DNA of 64,000 nucleotides. It comes from Nocardia flavorosea NBRC 108225 (lineage in GTDB: Bacteria > Actinomycetota > Actinomycetes > Mycobacteriales > Mycobacteriaceae). The DNA is taken from NCBI RefSeq assembly GCF_001613385.1, contig NZ_BDCG01000004.1, positions 248,001 through 312,000 on the forward strand. The letters are read 5' to 3'. The notes beneath the pieces were generated by a model. That model was not told the origin of the DNA. It searched no databases and worked only from the letters and a program-made list of their open reading frames with translations. The translations under genes and the position numbers were made by a program. This document shows positions 28,948-38,144 of this stretch, one piece after another (positions within the stretch are counted from its first letter, which is position 1; every line of letters begins with the position of its first letter).

Positions 28948-30579
28948 GTGGATAGGCGATCCCTTTTCAAGGCTGCGGGGATGGCTGCGCTGGTCGGGGC
29001 GGTGGGATCGGCCGCGAAACCCGGCTCCGTCCTTCCGCGGGCCGCGGCGCAGCCGATCTGGCACGAACTTTTCGCCCAATGGGTTCCGGAAATCTTCGAA
29101 CCGATACCCGACGCGCCCCAACACACCGAGGCCATCGTCATCGGCTCCGGTTTCGGCGCGGCCGTCACCGCGCTACGGCTGGCCCAGGCGGGGGTCGCGA
29201 CCACGGTGCTGGAACGCGGATCACGCTGGCCCAACGACCCCTGGCGCGAGATCTTCACCGGTGACGACCTGCCCGACGGCCGCGGTTTCTGGCACGCCAC
29301 CAGCTTCACCGGTGTCACCAAGGTGCCGATGCAATTCGCCGATTTCGGCGGCGTGCTGGACTGCACGTGCTACCCGGGTATCGACGTCTGGCGGGGTGCC
29401 GCGGTGGGCGGCGGATCGGTGATCTTCACCGGCGCGATGATCGCACCGGAGCGCCGGCTGTTCGACCACGTCTTCGGCGGTGTGGTCGACTACGGGGAGC
29501 TGGAACGTGTCTACTATCCGCGGGTCCGGTCCATGCTCCGGCTGGACACGATGCCCGCCGATATCTACCACTCGTCGCCGTTCAGCCATTCGCGCGCCTG
29601 GGACGACCAGGTCCGTAAGGCCGGGTACCGGCCTGTTCCCAACGATTCGATCTTCACCTGGGATGTGCTGCGCGGGGAACTGAACGGGTCCACCCGGCCC
29701 TCGGCGACCGTCGGCCGCAGCAACCTCGGCAACTCCAACGGCGCCAAATTCGATCTCAACCAGAACTACCTGAAGGATGCTCAGGCCGGCGGCAAGGCAC
29801 GGATCTTCCCGGGGCACCGGGTCGACGCCATCGCCGAGGAACCGGGCGGCCGGTTCGCGGTCACGGTATCCAAACTCCATCCCACCGGTGTGGTGGTCGG
29901 CACTCGCACGATCACCTGCGACAAGTTGTTCCTCGGTGCCGGTTCGATCGGGACCTCGGAACTGCTGGTCCGCGCCCGCGAGACCGGTGCGCTGCCGCGG
30001 CTGAACGAGCATATCGGCGACGGCTGGGGCACCAACGGTGATGTGGTGCTGGCCCGCGGCGCCAGTTCGGTCGCCGGAAACGGGCAGGGTGTGCCCAGTG
30101 CCAGCCGGATCCACGACGACAGCGGTACCGCGCTCACTCTGGAGAACTGGTACATCCCCGGTATCCCGTTCGAGACCGGCGCGCTGGCCTCGCTTGCCGT
30201 GGTGCTGGACCCCACGCGCACTCGCTTCGGTTTCGACCCGGCCACCGGCGGGGTCGGGCTCTCCTGGTCGGCACAGGCGCAGGAGGAGGTGACCGCGGCC
30301 GCGCTCGCGGTGGATCGGCGGATTGCGGAGCGCGCCGGTGCGCTTGCCGAATACAGTGCGCTGGGATACGACGCGAACGCCCTGTTCACCGCCCATCCCC
30401 TGGGCGGCGCCGTGCTCGGTAAGGCGACCGATTCCTACGGCCGGGTGCACGGCTATCGCGGTCTCTACGTGATGGACGGTGCGGCGATTCCCGGCAGTAC
30501 GGCGACAGCGAACCCGTCACTGACCATTACCGCGCTGGCCGAGCGCAATATCGAGGCGATCATTCGCGAGGGTCGCTGA
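28948..30579 (+). CDS. Secreted GMC oxidoreductase, cholesterol oxidase-like
   Basis: This 543-residue protein has a Tat signal (DRRSLFKAAGMAALVGAVG) and a flavin-binding motif AIVIGSGFGAAVTALRLAQAG near residue 65. Its middle region (WRGAAVGGGSVIFTGAM) is typical of class I cholesterol oxidases, and the C-terminal His/Asn active-site region (TAHPLGGAVLG, then ANPSLTITALAER) is present. Such enzymes oxidise and isomerise cholesterol to cholest-4-en-3-one outside the cell, producing hydrogen peroxide. GTG 28948 is chosen because aaagagg lies 7 nt upstream and puts the twin Arg at positions 3-4. Steroid specificity is inferred from family resemblance. Confidence 0.85.
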   Translation: MDRRSLFKAAGMAALVGAVGSAAKPGSVLPRAAAQPIWHELFAQWVPEIFEPIPDAPQHTEAIVIGSGFGAAVTALRLAQAGVATTVLERGSRWPNDPWREIFTGDDLPDGRGFWHATSFTGVTKVPMQFADFGGVLDCTCYPGIDVWRGAAVGGGSVIFTGAMIAPERRLFDHVFGGVVDYGELERVYYPRVRSMLRLDTMPADIYHSSPFSHSRAWDDQVRKAGYRPVPNDSIFTWDVLRGELNGSTRPSATVGRSNLGNSNGAKFDLNQNYLKDAQAGGKARIFPGHRVDAIAEEPGGRFAVTVSKLHPTGVVVGTRTITCDKLFLGAGSIGTSELLVRARETGALPRLNEHIGDGWGTNGDVVLARGASSVAGNGQGVPSASRIHDDSGTALTLENWYIPGIPFETGALASLAVVLDPTRTRFGFDPATGGVGLSWSAQAQEEVTAAALAVDRRIAERAGALAEYSALGYDANALFTAHPLGGAVLGKATDSYGRVHGYRGLYVMDGAAIPGSTATANPSLTITALAERNIEAIIREGR

Positions 30580-30736
30580 ACAGGGTCACGCTGTGCGCGG
30601 CGCCGAGGTGCGCGGGTCGCACGTGACCGTCCCACTCAGCGGGTGCGCGGCCCGCAGGGCGGCGTATTCGGCGGCTCGGGCGGGCAGTGAGCGGGTAATA
30701 CTTGACTACGATCTTTCGGCGTCGAAGGGAATGTAG

Positions 30737-31600
30737 GTGTCAACACCGTCGTCCACGGAACCCGGGCCGATGGCCGTAGCCGCAACGGCCGGACCGGACG
30801 AATTCCCGCGGAAACCGCCGGCGCTGTGGACCGATTTCGTCATGCTGGCACTGGCCGTCGCCTCGGTGGTGCTGGTCTGCTGGATCACCTTCTTCGAGGT
30901 AGACCCCGATACCTACCGATACATCGTCATCGCGGATTACACGATCTGCGCCGTTTTCGCGGCCGAGTTCGTGTGGCGCTGGCGTCGGGCCGGCTGGCCG
31001 TGGACCTACCCGTTCGTCTACTGGTACGAAATCCTCGGCATGATCCCGGTGACCAGCCCGTTCTTCCGGGCATTCCGGCTGCTGCGGATCATTGTGATCC
31101 TCGTACGCCTGGCCCGGGTGGCCGACCGGGTATTCGGTGACCGGGTCACCGCGGCGGTGATCAACCATTCCGTGGGCACGATCGTGGAGGTCATCAAACG
31201 GCCGATGACCATCGCGATCATGGAGGAGGTCACCGCGGTCCTGCGCACCGGCCACTACACCCGCAATATCGCGAACGCGCTGGAAGAGAACCGCGGCGAA
31301 CTCGACGAGATGATCGTCGAGATGATCAAGAACGATCCGCAGACGGGCCGGGTGCGCTACATCCCGTTCCACGACGAGATCATCCGGTTGGTCGCCGATA
31401 CCGTTTTCCGCATCCTGTTCCAGGTGCTGGCCGATCCGCGCACCGATGAACTGGTCTCGGACATGATCCGGGAGAACGTCGATCAGATCCGCGATTCCGT
31501 GCGGTCCGGGGTCAAGGTCGAGCCCTCGGCCTACGGGCCGACACCACACCATCTCACCGCCCGCCATATCAACGGGCAGCGGGGTCAGACGAGGTCGTAG
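30737..31600 (+). CDS. Voltage-sensor-like membrane protein without a pore domain
   Basis: In this 287-residue protein predicted helices S1 (about 34-53), S2 (62-82, with the Glu and Arg of AAEFVWRWRR) and S3 (91-108) precede an S4-like helix at about 111-131. Its arginines at 111, 114, 117, 124, 127 and 131 are mostly three apart. This matches the voltage-sensor domain of ion channels. No S5-pore-S6 segment follows: the remaining 150 residues are soluble, amphipathic and charged. GTG 30737 has gaaggga 6 nt upstream. The 3' end overlaps the converging SRPBCC gene by 16 nt. Function unknown. Confidence 0.75.
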   Translation: MSTPSSTEPGPMAVAATAGPDEFPRKPPALWTDFVMLALAVASVVLVCWITFFEVDPDTYRYIVIADYTICAVFAAEFVWRWRRAGWPWTYPFVYWYEILGMIPVTSPFFRAFRLLRIIVILVRLARVADRVFGDRVTAAVINHSVGTIVEVIKRPMTIAIMEEVTAVLRTGHYTRNIANALEENRGELDEMIVEMIKNDPQTGRVRYIPFHDEIIRLVADTVFRILFQVLADPRTDELVSDMIRENVDQIRDSVRSGVKVEPSAYGPTPHHLTARHINGQRGQTRS

Positions 31601-32043
31601 GCCTCGGATTCGCCGAACTGTTCGGCGTAGTCGGTGAAATTCTCGACCAGAGTCTCGTAGGTCCTGCGGACCGTGCGTTTGGCCAGGAAACCCGGTAGCG
31701 GGACCGGGGTGTGCTGTTCGACTCGCAGCAGCACTTGGCTAGCGCCCACGTCGCCGGTGACCTCGAAGGATCCGCCGCCTCTGATCCCGCGCGTACTGTC
31801 GGCGACCTCCCACGACATCCGGTGGTCGGACCAGCTGAACTCCCACACCTGCATATCGGGTGTGTTCGAGACGTCGATCTGGATGAACACCCGCCGCGGG
31901 CGGCCGGCGTCGTCGCGGGTGGCGACCCTGGCGTCGGTGAAATCGGGTGACCATTCGGCGAACATCTCGACCGCCATCAGTGCGTCCATTACCTGTGACG
32001 GATCGGCTTGGACGTCGAAACTGATATCGGTCTTCGTACGCAT
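31585..32043 (-). CDS. SRPBCC family protein (polyketide cyclase/dehydrase-like)
   Basis: This 152-residue START-like protein opens KTDISFDVQADPSQVMDALM, carries the strand EFSWSDHRMSWEVADS and ends with a long helix (TYETLVENFTDYAEQFGE). It resembles mycobacterial SRPBCC proteins that bind lipids or aromatic ligands. No catalytic residues can be assigned. ATG 32043 is the start. Confidence 0.82.
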   Translation of the reverse strand: MRTKTDISFDVQADPSQVMDALMAVEMFAEWSPDFTDARVATRDDAGRPRRVFIQIDVSNTPDMQVWEFSWSDHRMSWEVADSTRGIRGGGSFEVTGDVGASQVLLRVEQHTPVPLPGFLAKRTVRRTYETLVENFTDYAEQFGESEAYDLV

Positions 32044-32207
32044 CTGGTCCCTCGCCCCCGGTTATTACGAATAGGCCACGATTGTCTCCCGGTCGGCGCG
32101 TGATCGTCAACACGCTGCCCGGTGAGATTAGGGTGCCCGGCCCGTGGGCATGCGGCTCGTAAATAACTGCGGGCGTTTGCTCAGGGTCTGATTCCGGGTG
32201 TGCGGGC

Positions 32208-32402
32208 TCAGTGTGGATGTTCGACCGTAGCGTCCGGTCCGGGGAACACCAGGGATTCGTGGCCGTCGTCGAAACGCACGATGTACGGCGGTGATCCCTC
32301 CGGTCCGCGTACTTCGACGATCTCCCCTTCGTGATCACTTTGCCCGACGGTGTGCCCGTGCACGTGCAAGCGGTCTCCGACGTTTGCCATCATGATTCCC
32401 AT
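32208..32402 (-). CDS. DUF1918 small SH3-like protein
   Basis: This 64-residue protein has the DUF1918 pattern: VGDRLHVHG, then GEIVEVRGPEGSPPYIVRFDDGHESLVFPGPDA. The family is small, actinobacterial, usually single-copy and of unknown function. Three ATGs (32402, 32393, 32390) are possible; family proteins usually start two to four residues before VGDRL, which favours 32393 or 32390. Confidence 0.88.
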   Translation of the reverse strand: MGIMMANVGDRLHVHGHTVGQSDHEGEIVEVRGPEGSPPYIVRFDDGHESLVFPGPDATVEHPH

Positions 32403-32492
32403 TATTCGGCGATCGTGTCGGTTCTCACAACCCGAATCGAATGGCTATTACTTGTTCGACCGCGGTCGATATGCGCCGCAGTAATCCGATAC

Positions 32493-32550
32493 TTGACACC
32501 ACTTCATATGTAGTACTATGTTCAAACCACTTCAATTAGAGTGATATGAA
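32493..32550 (+). promoter_or_regulatory. Promoter and operator-like repeats before a RibD-like gene
   Basis: TTGACA (32493-32498) lies 18 nt before TATGTT (32517-32522). Around it are the palindrome TAGTACTA (32511-32518), a direct repeat CCACTTCA (32499-32506 and 32527-32534) and an inverted pair TTCATAT/ATATGAA (32503-32509 and 32544-32550). The patch is sharply AT-rich against its surroundings, suggesting a MarR- or HxlR-type regulated promoter. No such regulator is adjacent. Confidence 0.55.
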
Positions 32551-32563
32551 CGGGCGGTACCTC

Positions 32564-33148
32564 ATGCGAAAGCTGACCTACTACGTGGGCGCATCCATCG
32601 ACGGCTATATCGCCGGTCCGGACGGGGAAGTCGACTTCTACCCGGTCGCCGACGACATGATGGAGTGGATCAATGCCCGCTACCCGGAAACGGTCCCACG
32701 CCATATCCGGGAACTCGTCGGCCTGCCCGTGGATACACCCAACCAGCGCTGGGACACCCTCGTCATGGGCCGCGGTACCTACGATCCGGCCCTCGAGGCC
32801 GGGATTGCCAGCCCCTACCCACATATGAAGCAGTACGTCGTCTCGACCACGCTCGAACGGATCGACGATCCCGAGATCGAACTCGTCCGTACCGACCCCG
32901 TCGAACTGGTGCAGCGTCTGAAGCGGGAAGAGGGTCCGGAGGGTAAGGACATCTGGCTCGCCGGGGGCGGTCTGCTCGCGGGGGCGCTGATCGACGAGAT
33001 CGACGAACTGATCGTCAAGAGCTATCCGGTATCGGCCGGTGCGGGCGTCCCGATCATCAGCGGGGCGTTCCGGCCGACGCCGTTCACTCCCGTGCGGCGC
33101 AAGGAGTTCGGCAACGGGGCCCAGGTCACCTGGTTCGAACGCGGCTGA
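32564..33148 (+). CDS. Dihydrofolate reductase-like (RibD C-terminal domain) protein
   Basis: This 194-residue protein of the RibD_C/DHFR-like fold opens MRKLTYYVGASIDGYIAGPDG, carries the nucleotide-binding segment TLVMGRGTYD and the IWLAGGGLLAGALIDEIDEL motif. These NADPH-dependent stand-alone enzymes are common in actinobacteria and mostly uncharacterised; a folate or flavin role is not established. ATG 32564 fits the family start. An upstream in-frame ATG at 32546 would add six residues. Confidence 0.85.
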   Translation: MRKLTYYVGASIDGYIAGPDGEVDFYPVADDMMEWINARYPETVPRHIRELVGLPVDTPNQRWDTLVMGRGTYDPALEAGIASPYPHMKQYVVSTTLERIDDPEIELVRTDPVELVQRLKREEGPEGKDIWLAGGGLLAGALIDEIDELIVKSYPVSAGAGVPIISGAFRPTPFTPVRRKEFGNGAQVTWFERG

Positions 33149-33220
33149 GGGCGGCTCCGGGGCGCGGTCGGGCGCACGCGCGTCGGGCGGCTGTCCGGCG
33201 CGGTAAACGTGACGTCGCAC

Positions 33221-33242
33221 GGCTGTGTGTTATTCCACAGCC
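33221..33242 (+). promoter_or_regulatory. Small hairpin upstream of ask
   Basis: GGCTGTG (33221-33227) and CACAGCC (33236-33242) form a perfect 7-bp stem around an AT-rich 8-nt loop, 84 nt before the ask start. It may be an operator or part of the leader. No lysine riboswitch features are seen. Confidence 0.3.
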
Positions 33243-33326
33243 AGGGCGGATACTGCCGGAACATGCGCGGCGGGCTCGGTACGCTTATGCACTGATCGCC
33301 TGTTCGCCGACATTGGAGGACCCCTC

Positions 33327-34592
33327 GTGGCACTCGTTGTCCAGAAGTATGGAGGATCCTCGGTCGCCTCGGCCGACCGGATCCGGCGCGTCGCCGAACG
33401 GATCGTCGAGACGAAGAAGCAAGGCCACGACGTGGTCGTGGTCTGCTCGGCCATGGGCGACACCACCGACGAACTGCTCGACCTGGCCGAACAGGTCGCT
33501 CCCGCGCCACCCGCGCGGGAGATGGATATGTTGCTCACCTCCGGTGAACGCATCTCCAATGCACTGGTGGCCATGGCCATCCACACTCTCGGCGCCGAGG
33601 CGCGGTCGTTCACCGGCTCCCAGGCCGGCGTGATCACCACATCGGTGCACGGTAAGGCCAAGATCATCGACGTGACCCCCAGCCGCGTCCAGGAAGCTCT
33701 CGACGAGGGCACGATCGTGCTCGTCGCGGGTTTCCAGGGCGTGAGCCAGGACAGCAAGGACGTCACCACGCTGGGCCGCGGCGGTTCGGATACCACCGCC
33801 GTCGCCCTGGCTGCGGCGCTGGAAGCCGACGTCTGCGAGATCTACACCGATGTGGACGGAGTGTTCACCGCCGATCCGCGCATCGTCGCCGACGCGCAGA
33901 AACTCGAGCAGGTCTCCTACGAGGAGATGCTGGAGATGGCGGCCTGCGGGTCCAAAGTGCTGATGCTGCGCTGCGTCGAATACGCGCGCCGCTACAACGT
34001 GCCCGTGCATGTGCGCTCGTCCTATACCGACAAGCCGGGCACCTACGTATACGGATCGATGGAGGACATCCCCTTGGAACAAGCAATCCTCACGGGCGTC
34101 GCGCACGACCGCAGCGAGGCCAAGGTGACCGTGGTCGGGCTACCGGACGTTCCCGGATACGCCGCCAAGGTGTTCCGCGCCGTCGCCGAGTCCGAGATCA
34201 ACATCGATATGGTCCTGCAGAACATCTCCAAAGTGGAGACCGGGAAGACCGATATCACCTTCACCCTGCCCCGTTCCGACGGTCAGCGGGCGGTGGAGAT
34301 GCTCGCCGGGCACCAAGAGGAGATCGGCTTCTCCCAGGTGCTCTACGACGATCACATCGGCAAGGTATCGCTGGTCGGCGCCGGTATGAAGAGCCACCCC
34401 GGGGTCACCGCCACCTTCTGTGAGGCGCTGGCCGAGGCCGGTATCAATATCGACCTCATATCGACCTCCGAGATCCGCATCTCGGTGCTGGTCAAGGACA
34501 CCGAACTCGACGACGCCGTGCAGGTACTGCACCGCGCCTTCGATCTCGGCGGCGACGAGGTCGCCGTCGTACACGCCGGAACGGGGCGCTGA
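33327..34592 (+). CDS. ask: Aspartate kinase, alpha subunit with internal beta subunit
   Basis: This 421-residue enzyme phosphorylates aspartate, the first step to lysine, threonine, methionine and diaminopimelate. The kinase domain starts [16 protein letters not shown] and contains FTGSQAGV and [13 protein letters not shown]. Two ACT domains follow from about residue 265, with the regulatory segment [13 protein letters not shown] 33327 has ggagga 6 nt upstream. The length equals Corynebacterium glutamicum LysC, where an internal start produces a 172-residue beta subunit; the same start is visible here. asd follows, as in M. tuberculosis. Confidence 0.95.
   Translation: MALVVQKYGGSSVASADRIRRVAERIVETKKQGHDVVVVCSAMGDTTDELLDLAEQVAPAPPAREMDMLLTSGERISNALVAMAIHTLGAEARSFTGSQAGVITTSVHGKAKIIDVTPSRVQEALDEGTIVLVAGFQGVSQDSKDVTTLGRGGSDTTAVALAAALEADVCEIYTDVDGVFTADPRIVADAQKLEQVSYEEMLEMAACGSKVLMLRCVEYARRYNVPVHVRSSYTDKPGTYVYGSMEDIPLEQAILTGVAHDRSEAKVTVVGLPDVPGYAAKVFRAVAESEINIDMVLQNISKVETGKTDITFTLPRSDGQRAVEMLAGHQEEIGFSQVLYDDHIGKVSLVGAGMKSHPGVTATFCEALAEAGINIDLISTSEIRISVLVKDTELDDAVQVLHRAFDLGGDEVAVVHAGTGR
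34061..34076 (+). promoter_or_regulatory. Internal ribosome binding site and TTG start for the Ask beta subunit
   Basis: Within ask, ggagga (34061-34066) is followed after 7 nt by an in-frame TTG (34074-34076) at codon 250. Initiation there would give a 172-residue protein of just the two ACT domains, exactly the beta-subunit length known from Corynebacterium. ATG 34059 (codon 245) is an alternative without a Shine-Dalgarno sequence. Confidence 0.65.
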
Positions 34593-34631
34593 CATGATCG
34601 GGTCAGGCGCGGAGGAGGAAGCGCAGCGTAA

Positions 34632-35705
<1,074 letters not shown>

Positions 35706-35710
35706 CGAGA

Positions 35711-35740
35711 CTGTCTCCCCGGCACGTGCCGGGGAGACAG
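35711..35740. terminator. Bidirectional terminator between asd and a serine hydrolase gene
   Basis: A 30-bp perfect palindrome (CTGTCTCCCCGGCAC and its reverse complement) lies between converging genes, five bases after the asd stop. It has no U-tract and can act on both strands. Confidence 0.75.
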
Positions 35741-35745
35741 GGGGC

Positions 35746-37098
35746 TCAGTGGATTCCCGGTGTCCGTGGGTCGGGCCCGACGCAGGCCAGCAGCACACAA
35801 CCCGGCGGCGCGTCGGTGAACGGGGCCGCCAGCGGTTCACCCAGACACGCGAACACATCACAGCCCGGATAGGCAGAATTACCGATCCCGAAGACCGCCA
35901 GCAGGATTTCGGTGTCGATATAGGCATCCGGGTCCGCTTGCACCGGCGGCTCCACGTATGGGCCGGGATCGGTGACGGGTGGTTCCTGAAACGCCGCCAT
36001 GAGCCGCCGGAAGAATTCGTGCGGCAACTCCTCGAAGTTCTGGATGATCCCGGCCGGGCCGTACTTGCTGATATTGCCGAAAACGCCGGTCCACACCACC
36101 ATCAGATCCAGGCTCGGTACCACGAAGATGTTCTGCAACCCCATCCCGGACATAGCGTAGGTATCCGGCGGCAGAAACGACGGATTCTCCGCGCAGGCCG
36201 ATCCGAGCCAGAACAGATAGCCGTAACACGGGTTCGCCCGGGACGGGGTGGTCGCGCGGGACAGATACTGCGCGGATACGACCTGCTGTCCGCCCCAATC
36301 GCCGTTGTTGGCCACCAGCAGCCCCAGTTTGGCCAGGTCGTCCGGTGGGATCAGCAGATGTGCGTAACCGTAGGTGTGGCCGCTGCGGTCCCGCGCCCAA
36401 TACCAGTCACCCCGTTCGATCCCCAACGGCGTGAACAGTTCTCGCTGCGCGAACTCCTGTAGCGGTTCCCCGACGGCCAGTTCCACCACATACGAGAGCA
36501 GGTCCACGGTGCGCTGACTGTAGGTGAACACGGTGCCGGGTTCGTGATCCAGCGGTACCCCCAGCGCCTGAACAGCACTGTTGGGATCGATGGGGACAGC
36601 TCCCGTGATGCCCTCGGTCACCACGCCGGTGCGCATCCCCGACGTTTCGGTGAGCAGATTCTCGACTGTGATCGCGCGGCGGCGAGGATCGCCGAGACCC
36701 ACCGGCAGATATCGGTCGATCGGAGCTGCGATATCGACCAGACCGCGGTCGGCGGCGATCCCGGTGAGCAGTGAGACCACACTCTTGGTCACGCTCCACA
36801 CATTCCACGGGATATGCCCCGTCCGCTCGTTGGCAGGGCCCTCGCCCACCAGGCAGTTGTGCCGGAACACCTGCACATTCAGTCGGTTCCGGCCACCGGC
36901 GAAGGCCAGTGCGTCCGCCAGCCGCTGCGCGTCCAGGCCCACCTGCTCGGGGTGCGCGCGCTGCGGTTCCCGGCCGGAACTCACCGCGCATTCGACCTGC
37001 GCCGGCGCGGCCTGCGCCTGAGTCACGAAAACCTGCCCCACCACCAGTGTTACCGCTGCGACTCCCGCCAGGAGCCCACCGAAACGCGCCATGCGCAC
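35746..37098 (-). CDS. Secreted beta-lactamase-family serine hydrolase
   Basis: This 450-residue protein has a Sec signal peptide (about 1-31, ending AQAAPA). The class C/esterase-like domain shows SVTK at residues 102-105, giving the Ser-x-x-Lys nucleophile. The second motif is Tyr192-Ser-Gln194 instead of the common Tyr-x-Asn. The last 70 residues are Pro/Asp-rich with several cysteines, probably disulfide-bonded. Likely an exported esterase, peptidase or cell-wall hydrolase; the substrate is unknown. ATG 37092 is an alternative start. Confidence 0.82.
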   Translation of the reverse strand: MRMARFGGLLAGVAAVTLVVGQVFVTQAQAAPAQVECAVSSGREPQRAHPEQVGLDAQRLADALAFAGGRNRLNVQVFRHNCLVGEGPANERTGHIPWNVWSVTKSVVSLLTGIAADRGLVDIAAPIDRYLPVGLGDPRRRAITVENLLTETSGMRTGVVTEGITGAVPIDPNSAVQALGVPLDHEPGTVFTYSQRTVDLLSYVVELAVGEPLQEFAQRELFTPLGIERGDWYWARDRSGHTYGYAHLLIPPDDLAKLGLLVANNGDWGGQQVVSAQYLSRATTPSRANPCYGYLFWLGSACAENPSFLPPDTYAMSGMGLQNIFVVPSLDLMVVWTGVFGNISKYGPAGIIQNFEELPHEFFRRLMAAFQEPPVTDPGPYVEPPVQADPDAYIDTEILLAVFGIGNSAYPGCDVFACLGEPLAAPFTDAPPGCVLLACVGPDPRTPGIH

Positions 37099-37159
37099 AC
37101 CCTAATGCCGGGCTGCCGGCAGCGCCGGTACCGCCGGGCGTGACACCGGAGCAGATACA

Positions 37160-37198
37160 TGACGCCCCTGATCGATCCGGGATCGATCAGGGGCGTCA
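37160..37198 (-). terminator. Very stable hairpin after a candidate small membrane peptide gene
   Basis: Two 19-bp arms (37160-37178 and 37180-37198) are perfectly complementary around a single base. It lies 50 nt downstream of the stop of the small ORF at 37249-37308, with no other gene on that strand to terminate. It may also protect the upstream side of the serine hydrolase gene from read-through. Confidence 0.65.
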
Positions 37199-37248
37199 CA
37201 CTCAGCGGCACTCGTATCGTGCCGTTCACGATGTCGGTATGGGCGCGG

Positions 37249-37308
37249 CTACAGCAGGCCGAACCAATAGACCATCGAGGCCAGCGCCCATAGGACCAAC
37301 GTATCCAT
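37249..37308 (-). CDS. Candidate 19-residue hydrophobic membrane peptide
   Basis: The ORF encodes MDTLVLWALASMVYWFGLL, almost entirely hydrophobic and long enough for one membrane span. GGGAG (37314-37318) lies 5 nt before the ATG, good Shine-Dalgarno spacing, and a perfect 19-bp hairpin follows the stop. Ribosome site, short hydrophobic ORF and terminator together make a compact gene. I know no named family for it. An overlapping frame (39 codons) has less gene-like composition. Confidence 0.5.
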   Translation of the reverse strand: MDTLVLWALASMVYWFGLL

Positions 37309-37529
37309 CGACACTCCCACTCTTGTCGTAGCGGATGCCCTCCATGATGCCCGAGATACCCGGTCCGCGGGACACCCGCACAACCCGTGCCACGACCTTG
37401 ACTGCACTGTGACGGATCGTGTTCCCAGCGTTACAAGTTCACGTTAAGGGCGCGCCAAGCGCGGGGCCGCATTGTTGAGTCACGCCGGAGAACACACCGG
37501 TACTCACACCGCGAAGAGGAACCCCGTAG

Positions 37530-37622
37530 ATGATCACCCCGCCGACCACCGAACCGTATACGACCGGATACCTGATCCAGGACGGTCGCGCCGAGCCCGG
37601 CGTCGTCGACACCCGCCAGTAG
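37530..37622 (+). CDS. Candidate 30-residue ORF, function unknown
   Basis: The ORF starts ATG ATC ACC CCG and ends with CGC CAG TAG. 25 of its 29 codons after the start end in G or C, matching real genes of this genome. A purine-rich gaagagga lies about 10 nt upstream. The product starts MITPPTTEPYTTGYL and is polar, with no Cys. It could be a leader or small peptide, or chance in GC-rich DNA. Confidence 0.25.
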   Translation: MITPPTTEPYTTGYLIQDGRAEPGVVDTRQ

Positions 37623-37816
37623 TCGCGACGCTCCTGAATGAGGGGGCGGGATGCGAGCCGGTGCCTGGGGAGGACCCGGTACGCATCCCGGAAAGTACGG
37701 ATCCGGGGGCATCGTGGGGGATCCGCGGGGGGTGTGGTGGTCCGTGACCGGGGAGGGGAACCGGAACCACCGTGGGGGAACGGGGCCGGTCGGCGCGCGG
37801 GGAGCATGCCGACCGG

Positions 37817-37905
37817 GTGGGCCGATCTGTCTCGTGGGGTGACAGACCGGCCCACGGGCAGGGCGTCGTCGATCGGACCGGTCTCGCGGGGTGACCGGTC
37901 CGGTC
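37817..37905. other. Two tandem hairpins sharing the loop motif CTCGYGGGGTGAC
   Basis: Hairpin 1 (37817-37855) pairs GTGGGCCG with CGGCCCAC and TCTGTC with GACAGA. Hairpin 2 (37871-37905) pairs a 12-nt arm with its partner, with one G-T. Both present nearly the same apical sequence, TCTCGTGGGGTGAC and TCTCGCGGGGTGAC, on unrelated stems. This preservation of loop but not stem looks like RNA or a protein-binding repeat. The surrounding 37.6-38.1 kb shows no supported gene. Confidence 0.4.
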
Positions 37906-38144
37906 GGCAGCCGTCGCACCGTACGGCTCTTCCGGATGCTCAGTGACGGACCGGGCGCACAGTCGTCCGCCGGTCCGGCACCGCGAAAGGTAACCGTTCG
38001 AGAATCGGTACGGCAGCGCCTCTGAACGGCGGCCGGCCGGACGAGAAAGTGTCGAATCGTCCGGCCGGTCGAACGCGACCGCGATGAAGAAATCCTCATC
38101 TACGCCTCACGGCAGGGTCATCAGAGTTGGGCATAGTGGCTGTT

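Noticed and set aside
33149..33326. Lysine riboswitch before ask
   Set aside because: The leader is short and shows only a 7-bp hairpin; the multi-helix lysine aptamer is not present.
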